Of a stretch of 64,000 nucleotides of DNA, positions 1 to 11,619 are shown in pieces. Each line of letters starts with the position of its first letter. Position 1 is the first letter of the stretch. Source of the DNA: Anadara kagoshimensis (taxonomy: Eukaryota > Mollusca > Bivalvia > Arcoida > Arcidae). Both the position numbers and the translations under genes were made by a program. The notes below the pieces were generated by a model, which was given only the letters and a program-made list of their open reading frames with translations, had not been told where the DNA came from and did no database searches. The stretch lies in contig CM037871.1 in NCBI GenBank assembly GCA_021292105.1, positions 21,944,057 to 22,008,056 of the forward strand, read 5' to 3'.

Positions 1-691
1 ATGGCTTTTGATTTTAAAAATGATGTTTTAAGACTTGTCCGTAGTCCGTTGTTGTCTGGTAAAATCCATGATCAAAGTCTGTGTTACATCCTTGAATAAA
101 AACAGCTACACCTGTGATACATGTTGACAACCCGTAAAATCTTTACAAATAATTGGTAAACTGCCAAGATGTTTATGATGTGACCAGAATTAAAACAGAC
201 CACCTCAAATATTTCCTTTATTATTATTATTATATTTTTTTTAAAATTAAAACTGTCACAAACTTTTCTACAAAGTTTTTTTCTGCTAGAAAAATTGTTT
301 TTCAATAACTAGTACATTTTCAATAAGAATCAACATTCAACCCTTTTGACCTATTTACCCAAATTCGTATAATCTCTAGGACTATCTTGCTTCGTACGTT
401 ATCAAGAACTGATTAAAATCACAATTTTTCTTAACGTCACTTACCTAATGATATGTTAATCGTTTCCATCGATAATTGCGCAGTAAATATACGTGTATAC
501 AATGCCTTTGTTATGGACCACGGCAAGTTATAAATAAGCTACCCGTAATTCGTATACCGGGAATTACCGATTACTACTTTCTGTTTAAAACACAATAAAT
601 AACATAAATTATTATCAAGTGTTATAGTTTTGTAGACTATAGAATGGAGACATTTTTAGATCAAGTTTGAAATCTATCTTACCTACTGGTT
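1..691. repeat. Long dispersed repeat, copy 1 (cut by window start)
   Basis: This stretch is repeated in direct orientation at 19751-20487 with many point differences and small indels. Both copies share the start ATGGCTTTTGATTTT, the middle AACAGCTACACCTGTG and the shared end CCTACTGGTT. No coding potential is visible. The second copy is followed by a long A-run, which may hint at retroposition, but no known family was recognised. Confidence 0.75.
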
Positions 692-2275
692 CAACAGTGT
701 CCGGCAGCCTACGTACATCACCGTACCCGTACATCAGCATACCGGAAGGACACGGCTGTACGGGTTTAAAATGTGTAGACCGGCTGGCAAAATTATACAA
801 ATGTACAACCTCATTTTAATTTATCTATATTTCCATAAAAATGCAATGGATGCATATCAAAATTTCACATTAAATCCAGAATTACCCATTTTTTCAATTC
901 AACATTTCATTGAATATTTGTGAAGTTATTTAAGAAAATATGGAACGCACTTTTCAGTCATTTTTCGTAGAGGTAATATGAGTGAATTTTGAACATTAAG
1001 TGCTATAATTATTTTAGATTAATACAAAATAGTTTCCTAAAATTCACATCAAGTACGCGGTGGCCATGATATGTTTTTATCAAAGCACAATATTTCGAAG
1101 ATTCAGGGCGAGTGAATCTTGAATATTGATCGAAATCATTCTAAATAATAAAACGTGTCCATTAAAATATATCAAAATACGCGGACTAACGAATATCTAA
1201 TATAACACAGTGCAGTTGAAAGGCCAGCTTCGATTTTTTCCGTTAAACCCGTGATTTAATGTTCAGGGCCGTTCAAGGGGGTAATTCAAATTTGGTCGAC
1301 AGATGGCGCTTTGTCGTCACCTCGAAGAATTTGCATTTTTGGGTTGACGCAATAAATCATTAATTAAATGGTGTTTTTAACTTAAACTATATATATTTTT
1401 GTATCCGTTTGATAGAAAATTGATTTTTCTAGACGATCACAACAATTAAACACTCCTTATAACTAATTAAAATGCTGAAATCATAGACATAAACTGCAGT
1501 ATCGTGAAAGGTCAAAATCAAGTGGGCGGTGCATTCGGAGTTTATGCCCGGTAAATTGAATTGACAGAATCGCATCCCACACCGATTGGGTTAAAAATTA
1601 TAGTCATAATCGGTAGCATATAGAACACCGGTCATTTTGATACCGGATAGAAACCGGTTATTGCACAGGAAGATTGTCAAGTTGACCCTGCGTGCCGATG
1701 ATTTGGAAAACAAAACGTGCTATTTATTGCGTCTAGACATCTTATTTGTTTATTTTTACTCTAGATATTTGTTGGTGTGTTTTTAATATAATCTTTAAAC
1801 ATTTTTGTTTAATTTTAGTTCAATTTTGTAATAAAAACGCACGAAAATAAAACATCCAGATCGCCCAGCTGGCCCCATGTAGTCACTTTGTGACTCAGAA
1901 ATCAGCTGATATTGGATTTTTTTTTACACTTTCATTACATTTAGAGTCACAAGAGGGACAGTTTGCTAGAAAACCATCTGAACAACAATTATCTGGCGTT
2001 GATTTAACTGCTGCCGCGCATGCAAATTTTAAAACAATGTGTTTATAATGTTTGAGATCAGAATTTGACAGTTGTCACATATTTACAGGTACACAGGCTG
2101 GCAAGGAGGCTGAAGGAGCATAATTATACATGTGTATGTTAAATTTCAGAAAGTTTGCAGAAAAAAAAGTCGATATAGATTATTTACATAAATTGTTTTC
2201 AACTGTAATTTACTTTCTTCTGTTTTTAGAAATTTGAACAGTTTTGCCACTTCAAGGGTTGGAGATAGATTTTAA
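692..2275. other. No recognised feature
   Basis: AT-rich sequence without a convincing ORF, exon or repeat structure. Short direct similarities occur (for example TGACAGAATCGCATCCCAC near 1562 recurs near 4032), suggesting old dispersed repeats. Confidence 0.5.
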
Positions 2276-2596
2276 ATGCCAAAGTTCAGTTTAGTTATTC
2301 AGAAACAGAGCAGTATCACAGGAGATGATGTTGGCAGATATTGTGGTCCAGGTTGCAAATGCACAAATTGCAAAAATCTTGTAATTAATGCAATTCTAGA
2401 TCATTTAGCTATCACTACTGCTACTGTTGTTGATGATTCCACAGCTATAAATACCATAGGTTTTTATAACATTGATGCTAATTTTGAATGTTTTCTCTCC
2501 ACAGTAACCACAGCAAGTATGGATGTACCAGCAGAAAACATACTTGACAACACAGAAAATTCAGAAATGGATCACAAAGATTCTTGTACTACATGA
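2276..2596 (+). CDS. Small ORF with a CXC-type cysteine motif
   Basis: ATG ORF of 106 codons with an in-frame TAA directly upstream of the ATG, so the start is plausible if the ORF is used. Residues about 21-34 read RYCGPGCKCTNCKN. This resembles the C-terminal half of a CXC (tesmin/TSO1-like) cysteine repeat, also found in uncharacterised invertebrate proteins. The usual first Cys cluster is missing, so this is a fragment, one exon of a split gene, or chance. The rest is Thr/Asp/Asn-rich without a recognisable fold. An AATAAA lies near 3300. Function unknown. Confidence 0.3.
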   Translation: MPKFSLVIQKQSSITGDDVGRYCGPGCKCTNCKNLVINAILDHLAITTATVVDDSTAINTIGFYNIDANFECFLSTVTTASMDVPAENILDNTENSEMDHKDSCTT

Positions 2597-3851
2597 ATTA
2601 GATTTACTGTTCAAACATTTCATATTTTTAAAGTTAATACATGTACATGTATTTGAGCTTTTAATGAAATTTATCACAATATAACCCATTCACTTTTATT
2701 GTGCAAGAATCTATGTAAAATTCTTTTACTGCATTTAAATTTTAGCCTAACTTTAAATCATGGATCATTGCTGCACACATCAAAGCCAGTTCATACAGTC
2801 CCACAGTAGCATTCTTGTGTGGTGAATGGTGTTATACTGGTACTACATTAAATTATTCTGTTTTAATTAATTTCTTTTTTGTTCATTTTCAAGAATACAG
2901 AATATATTATTTAGTTTATTTTCATATGATTTTATGATATATCATACATGAATAATGTATTTATTTCGGATGATTTTCAGATTACCAATACCTTTACAGT
3001 TTAGTTTCAGATTATTTATTCCTACAAGTTACTTTTTAGGATACCCTTTTTAGTTCATTTTATTTGAAGATAACCTTTTTTATATTTATTGACAGGTGAG
3101 ATGCATATTTCAAATTTTATTTACAGATTTGCCAACATTATATTTTCAGAGTATTCATAGATAACTTTTTTTATTTGTAGATTAAATATTATTAATGCTA
3201 TTGCTATGCTAAAAACATTAGTACTTACATTGAATATTATAATGACTATGTTTTTTTTATTGCAGATAACACTACATGGTCAACACACAGTACAATGTCA
3301 ATAAAGATGTATTGCTTGCATATTAAAACTATCATTACTTTAAGAAAAATAAATGTTAACTTGACATAATAAATGCATAATTATTTTTGTGCATTACACT
3401 GGCACCTGTCCAGCATAACCTCTGAAATGTTGGTAGGGACATGGCCTCTTACTGTACAGGTTTTAATCTCATTCAGGACAGTTTTTGTGTGAGAAAGTTG
3501 GTCATTTTGTTGTGGAATGTTATTGGTTTTCTTTGGGCTCTACAGTTTCGAATTCCTTCCCATCTCTAAATATGTTTGATAGTGAAAAAATCTTGACTTT
3601 TACTCTACTCCTTAGCTGCAAAAAAGTATATCATAACTTTTTTGTGTATCAAATTTGGAGAAATATTTCCCATGGAAAATAATTTTATTTGATTAAAATT
3701 TAAATGTTTCATGAAGCCAATTTTTTACATAGATTTTATTTGCTTTAGATATTGCAAAATAATTGAAACAGTTGAAATTGCACCCTAATAAAACATGATC
3801 TACAGGAATTTTAAGAACATTTTTGCATATGTTACTAATTTACGTTGATAA

Positions 3852-3883
<32 letters not shown>

Positions 3884-4784
3884 CCCTACATTAAAATGAA
3901 TATCAATCAATAAAACAGTAAAAACACTTCATTTTAATTCGAATACATGCAAGAGACAGTGTAAACAAGGGATATAATCATCATACGGAAAACAAAACAA
4001 AACAAAGGCAACACCTGCTGATTTCTTAACTGACAGAATCGCATCCCACATCGATTTCGGACAGGTCTTTCATATGAATGTGTTCAGAACTATTTATATT
4101 TTTGGGGATATATCAATGCCACGAAATCCTTTTATGTAATGTACTGGTGTATATCCGTATGACTGTAGACTCCCTCGGACAGATCAATTTGGAAAAGATG
4201 ACATGGTCCGGGTCAGTTGACTTTTCGTGCATTAATCTCGGAACAAGTATCGATCGCCTTTTTTAGCTTAGTACGACAGCGCGTATTGTTTAGATATGTT
4301 TTACATATAACAACAACATGGTCATGGTCATGGTCAAGATAAAGGTGATCAAAACAATATGATTCATCCACGGACAGGTGCATCAATCAAAATGACAGTT
4401 GGGTCACTCAGGTGTATCAAAACAACATGAGGGGCGGCGATGCATTTTCTGTCTGTAGGATAATAAAAACGTCTATATTTTAACTTTATTAAAAATCAAC
4501 TCTGCTTTTCTGTATGATCGCCCATGACCTTATTCCATTGCACTCACGAGCCAGTCGTTAAAATAATATAAATGGAAATGTATACGTCGAATATACTGTT
4601 TTATCATTTGATCACCTCGTGATTTGTTACTGGCGATGTCACTGTTGATTTCACTTATTTTCTGTATATTGCTTAAACTATCTGTGCGGGTTTTGTGATT
4701 TGCAACTGAAAAACATGTTGACAATAGCACATAAGTGTACAATAACCAAAGTCGTGAATTATCGAATGAGTTATGTCGTTTGAA
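2597..4784. other. No recognised gene; poly-T tract
   Basis: AT-rich intergenic sequence. A poly-T run lies at about 3849-3878. Short ORFs here have no family features and are treated as chance. Confidence 0.5.
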
Positions 4785-4935
4785 CTACATATTATACCAC
4801 TTTTAATTTTACAGCACTAGACGGCCGTTTCGGAATACAATTCCTCATCAGTAGTGCTTGGATCAAAATTATTAAACCAAGATTATTTTGAAGATGTTGA
4901 AAAGCTACCCAAAGGACCAAAATATATTTTACCTG
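4785..4935 (-). mobile_element. Penelope-like retroelement terminus, copy A
   Basis: About 150 bp that recur, inverted and nearly identical, at about 63745-63905, and more diverged at 26484-26600. The piece carries a type I hammerhead ribozyme. Hammerheads of this minimal kind are known in the terminal repeats of Penelope-like elements, which is the basis for the call. No reverse transcriptase adjoins this copy, so it is a solo or truncated end. Confidence 0.6.
4813..4858 (-). ncRNA. Type I hammerhead ribozyme, intact
   Basis: On the minus strand the parts are, in order: stem I AGCACTA, core CTGATGA, stem II GGAAT-TGT-ATTCC, core GAAA, a minimal stem III (C-GGCC-G), the cleavage triplet GTC, then TAGTGCT, which closes a perfect 7-bp stem I. 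All conserved core bases are present. The very short, self-complementary stem III (CGGCCG) is typical of retroelement hammerheads thought to work best as dimers. Identical in core to the copy at 63836-63881. Confidence 0.85.
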
Positions 4936-5011
4936 ATATTTTGCATTTTATGACAGTCAGGATTAGAAGAATTTCTTGAGATTCAAGCAACTAGGAGTTC
5001 AGTTTAAAGTG

Positions 5012-5084
5012 GTAGTCAAGAATATTTCACTTATATCGAGACGTCGCCAGCTATAGGCGAAGGTGCAAAAATTTGTCTCAGATG
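5012..5084 (-). mobile_element. SINE fragment, family B body
   Basis: Carries AAGAATATTTCACTTATATC followed by GAGACGTCGCCAGCTATAGG, as in the complete SINE at 7313-7530. The tRNA-like head is missing. It directly follows the Penelope-like piece and leads into a minisatellite. Confidence 0.6.
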
Positions 5085-5685
5085 CGTGCCCCGTCCACCA
5101 ATAGGACAGGTGGACATTCCTCTCATGCTTTCGTGACCTCGTCAAGATGAAAGATGCGTGGTCTATCCATCACCATGACAGGTGCGCCCCTCATCCATCA
5201 ATATGACAGGTGCGCCCCTCATCCATCAATATGACAGGTGCGCCCCTCATCCATCAAGAGGTCAGGTACGTGCCCTGTCCATCAAGAGGACAGGTGCATC
5301 CCACGTCCATCGAGAGGACAAGTGCGCCCCTCATCCATCATCTTGACAGGTGCGCCCCTCATCCATCACCATGACAGGTGCGCCCCTCATCCATCAATAT
5401 GACAGCTGCGCCCCTCATCCATCACCATGACAGGTGCGCCCCATCCATCACCATGACAGGTGCGTGTCCCTATTCATCAATATGACAGGTGCGCCCCTCA
5501 TCCATCACCATGACAGGTGCGCCCCATCCATCACCATGACAGGTGCGTGCCCCCATTCATCAATATGACAGGTGCGCCCCTCATCCATCAATATGACAGA
5601 TGCCTCCCACGTCCATCGAGAGGTCAGGTGAGTGCCCTACCCATAAAGAGGATAGGTGCCTCCCACGTCTTCGTGACCTCGCCGC
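5085..5685. repeat. Minisatellite, about 29-bp unit
   Basis: Tandem copies (about 20) built around GACAGGTGCGCCCCTCATCC then ATCACCAT or ATCAATAT. It is GC-richer than its surroundings. Variants with GAGAGGACAGGTGC sit at both ends. An ORF reading through part of it is a by-product of the repeat. Confidence 0.9.
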
Positions 5686-5739
5686 CATTTTGGATTGGCG
5701 CAGGGAGCAGGCAAGACGGAAGATTTCATTGACATATCA

Positions 5740-6104
5740 CTACTGACGTACAGTAGATTTCATATAGTTGTAAAGTAAATTTCATATAGTTGTAAAGTAA
5801 AGTGTTGGAGCATAGTTAGGTTTATATTGTGGTAAACAGTTGGTAACACCGTGTTGATATACTATTCTGAGGCAATGTCAGTTTCCTGCAGTGCTTTGGG
5901 ACACTTTGACCTAAAGCAGCAATCTAAGCATTTATCATTACACAATAAATTATACATATGCGGAAAGTAAAGGTTCTAGCATGGTGAAGCTTTCACTGCA
6001 TTGACAATTTTAAATTTAGGTTAATATATAAAGTATAAACAATGTCACTTCCAAGTATGGTTCTCTTCAGTACAGTGCCTTGGATCTCATGTTGTATATA
6101 GCAT
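5740..6104. other. No recognised feature
   Basis: Apart from a 27-bp imperfect doublet (ATTTCATATAGTTGTAAAGT near 5757-5800), nothing is recognised here. Confidence 0.5.
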
Positions 6105-7135
6105 ACTACAGACCTGTACACTACATCCACCACCATACTCGTGTTGTTTATAACATACTACAGACCCGTACATTACATCCACCACAACACTCGTGTTGTA
6201 TATGACATAATACACACCCGTGCACTACATCCACCACCACGATATCCGTGTTGTATATGACACACTACACACCCGTACACTACATCCACCACCATACTTG
6301 TGTTTTATATAACATAATACACACCCGTACACTACATCCACCACCACCATATCCGTGTTGTATATGACAGACTACACACCCGTACACTACATCCACCACC
6401 ATACTCGTGTTTTATATAACATAATACACACCCGTACACTACATTCACCATCATACCCGTGTTGTATATGACATACTACACACCCGTACACTACATCCAC
6501 CACAATACTTGTGTTTTATATAACATAATACACACCCGTACACTACATTCACCATCATACCCGTGTTGTATATGACATACTACACACCCGTACACTACAT
6601 CCACCACAATACTCGTGCTGTATAGAACATAATACACACCCGTACACTACATCCACCACCATACTCGTGTTTTATATAACATAATACACACCCGTACACT
6701 ACATTCACCATCATACCCGTGTTGTATATGACATACTACACACCCGTACACTACATCCACCACAATACTTGTGTTTTATATAACATAATACACACCCGTA
6801 CACTACATTCACCATCATACCCGTGTTGTATATGACATACTACACACCCGTACACTACATCCACCACAATACTCGTGCTGTATAGAACATAATACACACC
6901 CGTACACTACATTCACCATCATACCCGTGTTGTATATGACATACTACACACCCGTACACTACATCCACCACAATACTCGTGCTGTATAGAACATAATACA
7001 CACCCGTACACTATATTCACCATCATTCCCGTGTTGTATACGACATACTACACACCCGTACACTACATCCACCACAATACTCGTGTTGTATATAACATAC
7101 TACACATACGTACACACCATCCACCACCATAACCG
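6105..7135. repeat. Minisatellite, about 59-bp unit
   Basis: About 17 tandem copies around CACACCCGTACACTACATCC, followed by ACCACCATACTCGTGTTGTA and TATGACATACTA. Variants (CATTCACCATCAT versus CATCCACCACAAT) alternate in blocks, giving higher-order repeats and implying amplification of multi-unit segments. Confidence 0.9.
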
Positions 7136-7312
7136 TGTTAATATCTTAATTGTCTTTTGAATAATTCTTTAGTTTAGAATTAGTTAATATATTAGATACA
7201 TACATCCATTTTATGAGTTTAAATGGACGGTTATATGGCTGCACGGTACTTTAAGAATATAATGGAATCCGGAAATACATAATTAACAAATTAATTTTTG
7301 TATCCATTAAGG

Positions 7313-7530
7313 AGTGAGTGAGTAATGGTGTTTAACGCGTCAGTCAAGAATATTTCAATTATATCGAGACGTCGCCGGCTATAGGCGAAAGTACAGAAAT
7401 TTTGCCTGTGCGTTGCGCTGATAGCATTATACAGCAGCGTGCCAAGCCCACCGTGACACGGGACCTCGTTTATATTCGACCTCCCACTTACGGAGCGAGG
7501 ACTCTACCAACTGAGCTACCACAGGGGTTT
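7313..7530 (-). mobile_element. tRNA-derived SINE, family B, with target-site duplication
   Basis: Read on the minus strand, the head contains TGGTAGCTCAGTTGGTAGAG, a good RNA polymerase III A box, and a B-box-like GGTCGAAT further on. The body follows, then the tail CGTTAAACACCATTACTCAC. The insertion is flanked by TATCCATTAAGG (7301-7312) and TATCCACTAAGG (7531-7542), a 12-bp target-site duplication with one mismatch. SINEs with this GTTAAACACCA-type tail are familiar in bivalve genomes. Confidence 0.85.
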
Positions 7531-7737
7531 TATCCACTAAGGCATATAGGACATTGACTTTCTTTATTTGCAAGAAATTAAATGTAACACATAGTGCATT
7601 ATTACTGAAACAAGCTCTATCCTGATCCATATACTACTTAGACATGGCCGGTGTCTGTCTGGTACACTGGTGTATGCGGTACCCTCGTGCCTGTACGCTG
7701 ACAGACCCTTCTCCTTCGGCCGCCATTTCTATATTAG

Positions 7738-8125
7738 TTGAAATATATCGTTATAACGATTTAGTTTATCGTTATAACGATTTAGTATATCGTTATAACG
7801 ATTTGGCATATCGTTATAACGATTTAGTATATCGTGATAACGATTTAGTATATCGTGGTAACGATTTAGTATATCGTTATAACGATTTAATATATCGTTA
7901 TAACGATTTAGTATATCGTTATAACGATTTAGTATATCGTGGTAACGATTTTGTATATCGTGGTAACGATTTTGTATATCGTGGTAACGAGTTAGTATAA
8001 CGTTATAACGATTTAGTATATCGTTATAACGATTTAGTATATCGTGGTAACGATTTAGTATATCGTTATAACGATTTAGTGTATCGTTATAACGATTTAG
8101 TTTATCGTTATAACCATTTAATTTT
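7738..8125. repeat. 21-bp minisatellite built on a 14-bp palindrome
   Basis: About 18 units of ATCGTTATAACGAT plus TTAGTAT. The 14-mer is a perfect palindrome, so each unit could form a small cruciform or a two-fold-symmetric binding site spaced 21 bp, two helical turns, from the next. Some units carry ATCGTGGTAACGAT or ATCGTGATAACGAT, which break the symmetry. Because 21 is divisible by 3, a Tyr-Arg-Tyr-Asn-Asp-Leu-Val reading frame stays open; there is no other sign that it is translated. Confidence 0.9.
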
Positions 8126-9418
8126 TTTCAAGTGTGTCCCTTCAGGGGCTCCGTAGAAATTGGTGACAAATTAACTTTTCAATTCTCAAAACTGCTTGAG
8201 CATGAAATATTACGTTTTTTCTATTAATTCGGTAAATGTTCCAGTGCAATATTAACATCTAATGTATTCCATGTTCATATAATCGGACTGAGAACCAATC
8301 TGGTGGTATACAAGGAGAATAATCATTTAATGGACAATGGTATGACTAATAGGTCAGCAAGTAACGGTACAGACATGAACATGTTGCATCGCAAGTTACG
8401 TAACAATGAATTTGCAAATACCGGTACAGCCGGAAAAAATGATCAATGCCAAAACAAAGTTTACTATTTTTGATCTCGATGAAGTTCGGAAAGGACACAC
8501 ACTTTAATGTTGACATAAAATGTTCAAAGAAGGTATATTCATATAAAATAGCCTGGCAAAGGTAAGGTATTTAGATTTATGAAGCAGTTTATCGTTTTAG
8601 GCACAACAGCGAGTGATTTGCAGGGCAAAAATCGATATTTGTATATTTATTTTAGGTTAATAGCATGACAGGTGACATACATTATTTTAGATAAAACTGT
8701 TTATATAACTACCCCGTTCAGTGGCTCATATCTAATAATAGCAACAAAAACATAGTTTGTAATACACCATGGTGTTTTAATACCAACCAGAATCTCTCGC
8801 TTCGACAATCGCAACTACCTGTAAACTGTTTTCGGCGGTCCCACACTGTGGTAATGTGTATTGCTCAATATCTCGACAACATTCGACTCAAATAGTGAAA
8901 TGGATATAACATCCTCCGCGGTTTGAAATAAATAATTCCAATATCTGAATCTATTTCTGAAATTGACTGTATGCTAATTAAGGTTGACCTGCGAAACATT
9001 GCCTGATAGGTGAGCCAAGTGTAACGACGACCAGATAAGAACTTTTTAAGTTTTGGAAATAGGAAAATGTCGCACGGGTGTGGATCTGAAGAGTATGGTG
9101 ATTTATCATGATATCTTCACCCATTGAAAAAGTTATTTTGAATTTTTATGTTTTTGCACACAAACATTACATATTTATTGCAAACATTTACAACATGACG
9201 GATATTTTAATCAATGAGATGGCACAAGACAACTTTTGTGTTGCGCTCAAGTATCCCTAAGTTACAGTGCTTACGATAGTTACAGGGAAAACCAGTGTTC
9301 ATTTTCACTTCTAAATGTAGTAAAAGTGATTAAAAATCACCTGAAACTGGATTAAATTTGAAACAAATACCGGCCTGATTTCAACTGGCAATCAAAAAAG
9401 GAAAACGTCGCAAACTTT
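8126..9418. other. No recognised feature
   Basis: AT-rich unique-looking sequence with no convincing exon, RNA gene or repeat. Confidence 0.5.
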
Positions 9419-9478
9419 AACCAAGAAAGCGCAGTCGGGTGCTAATGAAAGATAAGCACCTCTGTTTTGCTAGCTACA
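9419..9478 (-). mobile_element. Fragment of retroelement 3' region, split by a MITE
   Basis: GATAAGCACCTCTGTTTTGC and TAGCTACACACGCC match the 3' region of the reverse-transcriptase-bearing element at 36055-36663 (AAGCACCTCCTGTTTAGC, TAGCTACACCCGCC). The match is interrupted at 9486 by the MITE below. Confidence 0.5.
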
Positions 9479-9485
9479 CACGCCA

Positions 9486-9760
9486 TGGGCGGATCCAGGA
9501 TTTTTTGAAAGGGGGGGGGGGGTTGAGAATTACTAGTATATCAATGCTAGGTGCAAACGCCGAAGGCGCGAGTTTCCAGAGACATGGGGTCTAGAAACGC
9601 GATCCGGAACAACACGTACACAGATTAGCATATGGGGGTTACATCAGTCAATAGCTCTCTCTCTCTCTCTCCTCTCTCTCCTCTCTCTCTCTCTCTCTTT
9701 TACATTTTTCAAAGGGGGAGGGTTGCAACCCCCGCAACCCTCCCCTTAAATCCGCCACTG
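9486..9760. mobile_element. MITE with GGCGGAT-type ends and target-site duplication
   Basis: The left end reads TGGGCGGATCCAGGATTTTT and the right end, complemented, CAGTGGCGGATTTAAGGGG. The two ends also share G-run and C-run stretches. Flanking 7-bp direct repeats CACGCCA (9479-9485 and 9761-9767) look like a target-site duplication. The interior contains a CT microsatellite (9656-9698) and no transposase. It is inserted in retroelement 3' sequence. Confidence 0.7.
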
Positions 9761-9869
9761 CACGCCACCGAGGTACCTGGCTCCGGTTTAACAACTTGTT
9801 CTTAACTAGGATTTCCTTATGATTTACCAAAAAACTTGACAAACTTTTATGCTACTATCATAGTGGTAA

Positions 9870-10239
9870 AGGATTTTCAAGTGTCAAGCATTAATTTCCA
9901 AAATATCTTAAAAAGTAACGATTTTTACCTGATTTTTAAATCGGAAATGTTTAGAACTATTTTTTAACTTTTGGGGTTTTCTTAGACTTTGTAAGTTACT
10001 AAGTGCTAGGGATCATTTTGTCGCCTGTGGTGAAATTTACCTTGTGGCATATTGCAAACCTCATTGCCACTGGCTAAACTAAATGAACAGCTCTAATCAA
10101 GGCGCAGATGATAATAGGTTTGTTCCGTGTTTTTGTGACAAGTTCTGCTTGTTTTCTGAATAGTTTCTTTCCTTTTTATTTTATCACACATTTTGATCGA
10201 CGTCACTGGTCACTATTTTGGCACAAGATGTAATGTTCA
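9870..10239. other. No recognised feature
   Basis: AT-rich sequence with no exon, RNA or repeat structure that I recognise. Confidence 0.4.
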
Positions 10240-11420
10240 AAGAAAAAAAGATGCATGGTGGTAAAGATGTCCATGTCCCATATTTAATGCACAATTTCTC
10301 ATGTGGCGAGAATCAATGCCTGATCTAATTCGCATACATCATTTCAAATTAAAATACGACATTAGTACAATGGTTTTTGTCATTAACCAATGAACCATAG
10401 AAGGCTTGTGATTAAAAGCTAATGCTCTTAACCACTAGGCAATCGTAGCCCAGGGAAATTGAACCGTGAACCATAGACACCTTGTAGTAAAGGGCTAATG
10501 CCTTAACCACTAGGCAATCGTAGTCCAGATGATGGCTATTGCATGCAATAGAACACCAACTGTACAATACAAAAGAAAGAAATTAGAAAGATAAAAGTCA
10601 GAAATAGAAGAATTGAGAGAGCGCCCCGTTAGGGGCGGTGGTCGAATATCCATCACGGAAACACTCAACCATCTTCCCGTTTTACATCGGAGACTGCTCC
10701 GACATCTACACTATTCTGTTATGAACAGCGAGGGAAGTATCGCTGATCATCTTCACGCAATGTTGTGTTATATAAAGATACCTGATTTCACTTCATTATA
10801 GTGTCGTATAATAATTCATTTAAAATTTACTTTGTAAATGCTTGTTTTATTTTATGTTTAATGTAGGTAAAAGATAAAAATATATAATTTTTTGTGTTTA
10901 TTAATTGCAACACATTGTTGTTGACTTATTAAAATATTAGATAAAATACATTTAAAATCATTCTTGGTTTTACCATACCACATAACTCTTTACTACCGCA
11001 AAATGTGTTAAAGAATAGTGAACACAGTTCCAGATAGAAAACATGCACGGCTTACCTATACGATTAATTACGTGTAAAACTTGACCCAGAGAAATCTGGA
11101 CATTTAAAGAACGTGTTGATAAACGACAAAATATCACACCCCCACACACACTGTAATGCTTAATGAAAACATGCACACAATGTAGTGCTTAAGAGAAACA
11201 CACACATAAACGCACATATGGTTCTGAACACAAACACGTACACATTGTAGTATTAGCACAACAACACAAAAATCGTGTTACTTACCACAAACACATACAA
11301 ATGCACATTGTGGTGCTTAATGGAAACATACATATTGTGGTACTAAACAGAAAAATACACATTCATTGTTGGTCCTAACAAATGAACACACACACACACA
11401 CACACACACACACCCACGTG
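10240..11420. repeat. Dispersed copy of the element that forms the 48-57 kb array
   Basis: Colinear with the array unit. It has the tRNA-like modules containing CCACTAGGCAATCGTAGYCC, a five-hairpin segment, ATCTGGAATC-like and TTCTTGGTT landmarks, AAACATGCACGGCTTACC, and a 3' CA-rich part with degenerate TGTGGTGCTTAA sub-repeats ending in a (CA)n at 11386-11417. It is clearly diverged from the array, so it is an older single insertion or a relative of the founder. No ORF of note. Confidence 0.7.
10536..10728 (+). other. Chain of short hairpins in the dispersed element
   Basis: Successive stems: CTATTG/CAATAG (loop CATG, 10536-10551), CGCCCC/GGGGCG (loop GTTA, 10622-10637), TCGGAG/CTCCGA (loop ACTG, 10687-10702) and CTGTT/AACAG (loop ATG, 10716-10728). 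The same stems with different loops recur in each array unit, for example 49709-49906. This suggests a structured RNA or DNA element; its class is unknown. Confidence 0.55.
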
Positions 11421-11568
11421 TTTTCTCATAAAATAGTAATGTTTTTTACATGATGTTATTCTGTTCCTGTTGTATAATTTACGGGTGATAATCAAATGAC
11501 TTAATTATGTCGATCAAATCCCACAGAAAACGCTCGCTCCGAAGGTAAGTCGACATTATATAAATATA

Positions 11569-11616
11569 ACATTTCTGATAGGGTGACAATATGGACTGTC
11601 ACCCTATCAGAAATGT
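11569..11616. repeat. Perfect 20-bp inverted repeat (hairpin)
   Basis: The arm ACATTTCTGATAGGGTGACA (11569-11588) and its exact complement (11597-11616) are separated by 8 nt. The flanks are AT-rich and partly complementary too. It may be a small MITE or cruciform; no family recognised. Confidence 0.8.
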
Positions 11617-11619
11617 AAT

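Noticed and set aside
7644..8000. 118-codon ORF of YRYNDLV repeats
   Set aside because: Generated by the 21-bp minisatellite, whose unit length is a multiple of three; no domain, and the flanks are not coding.
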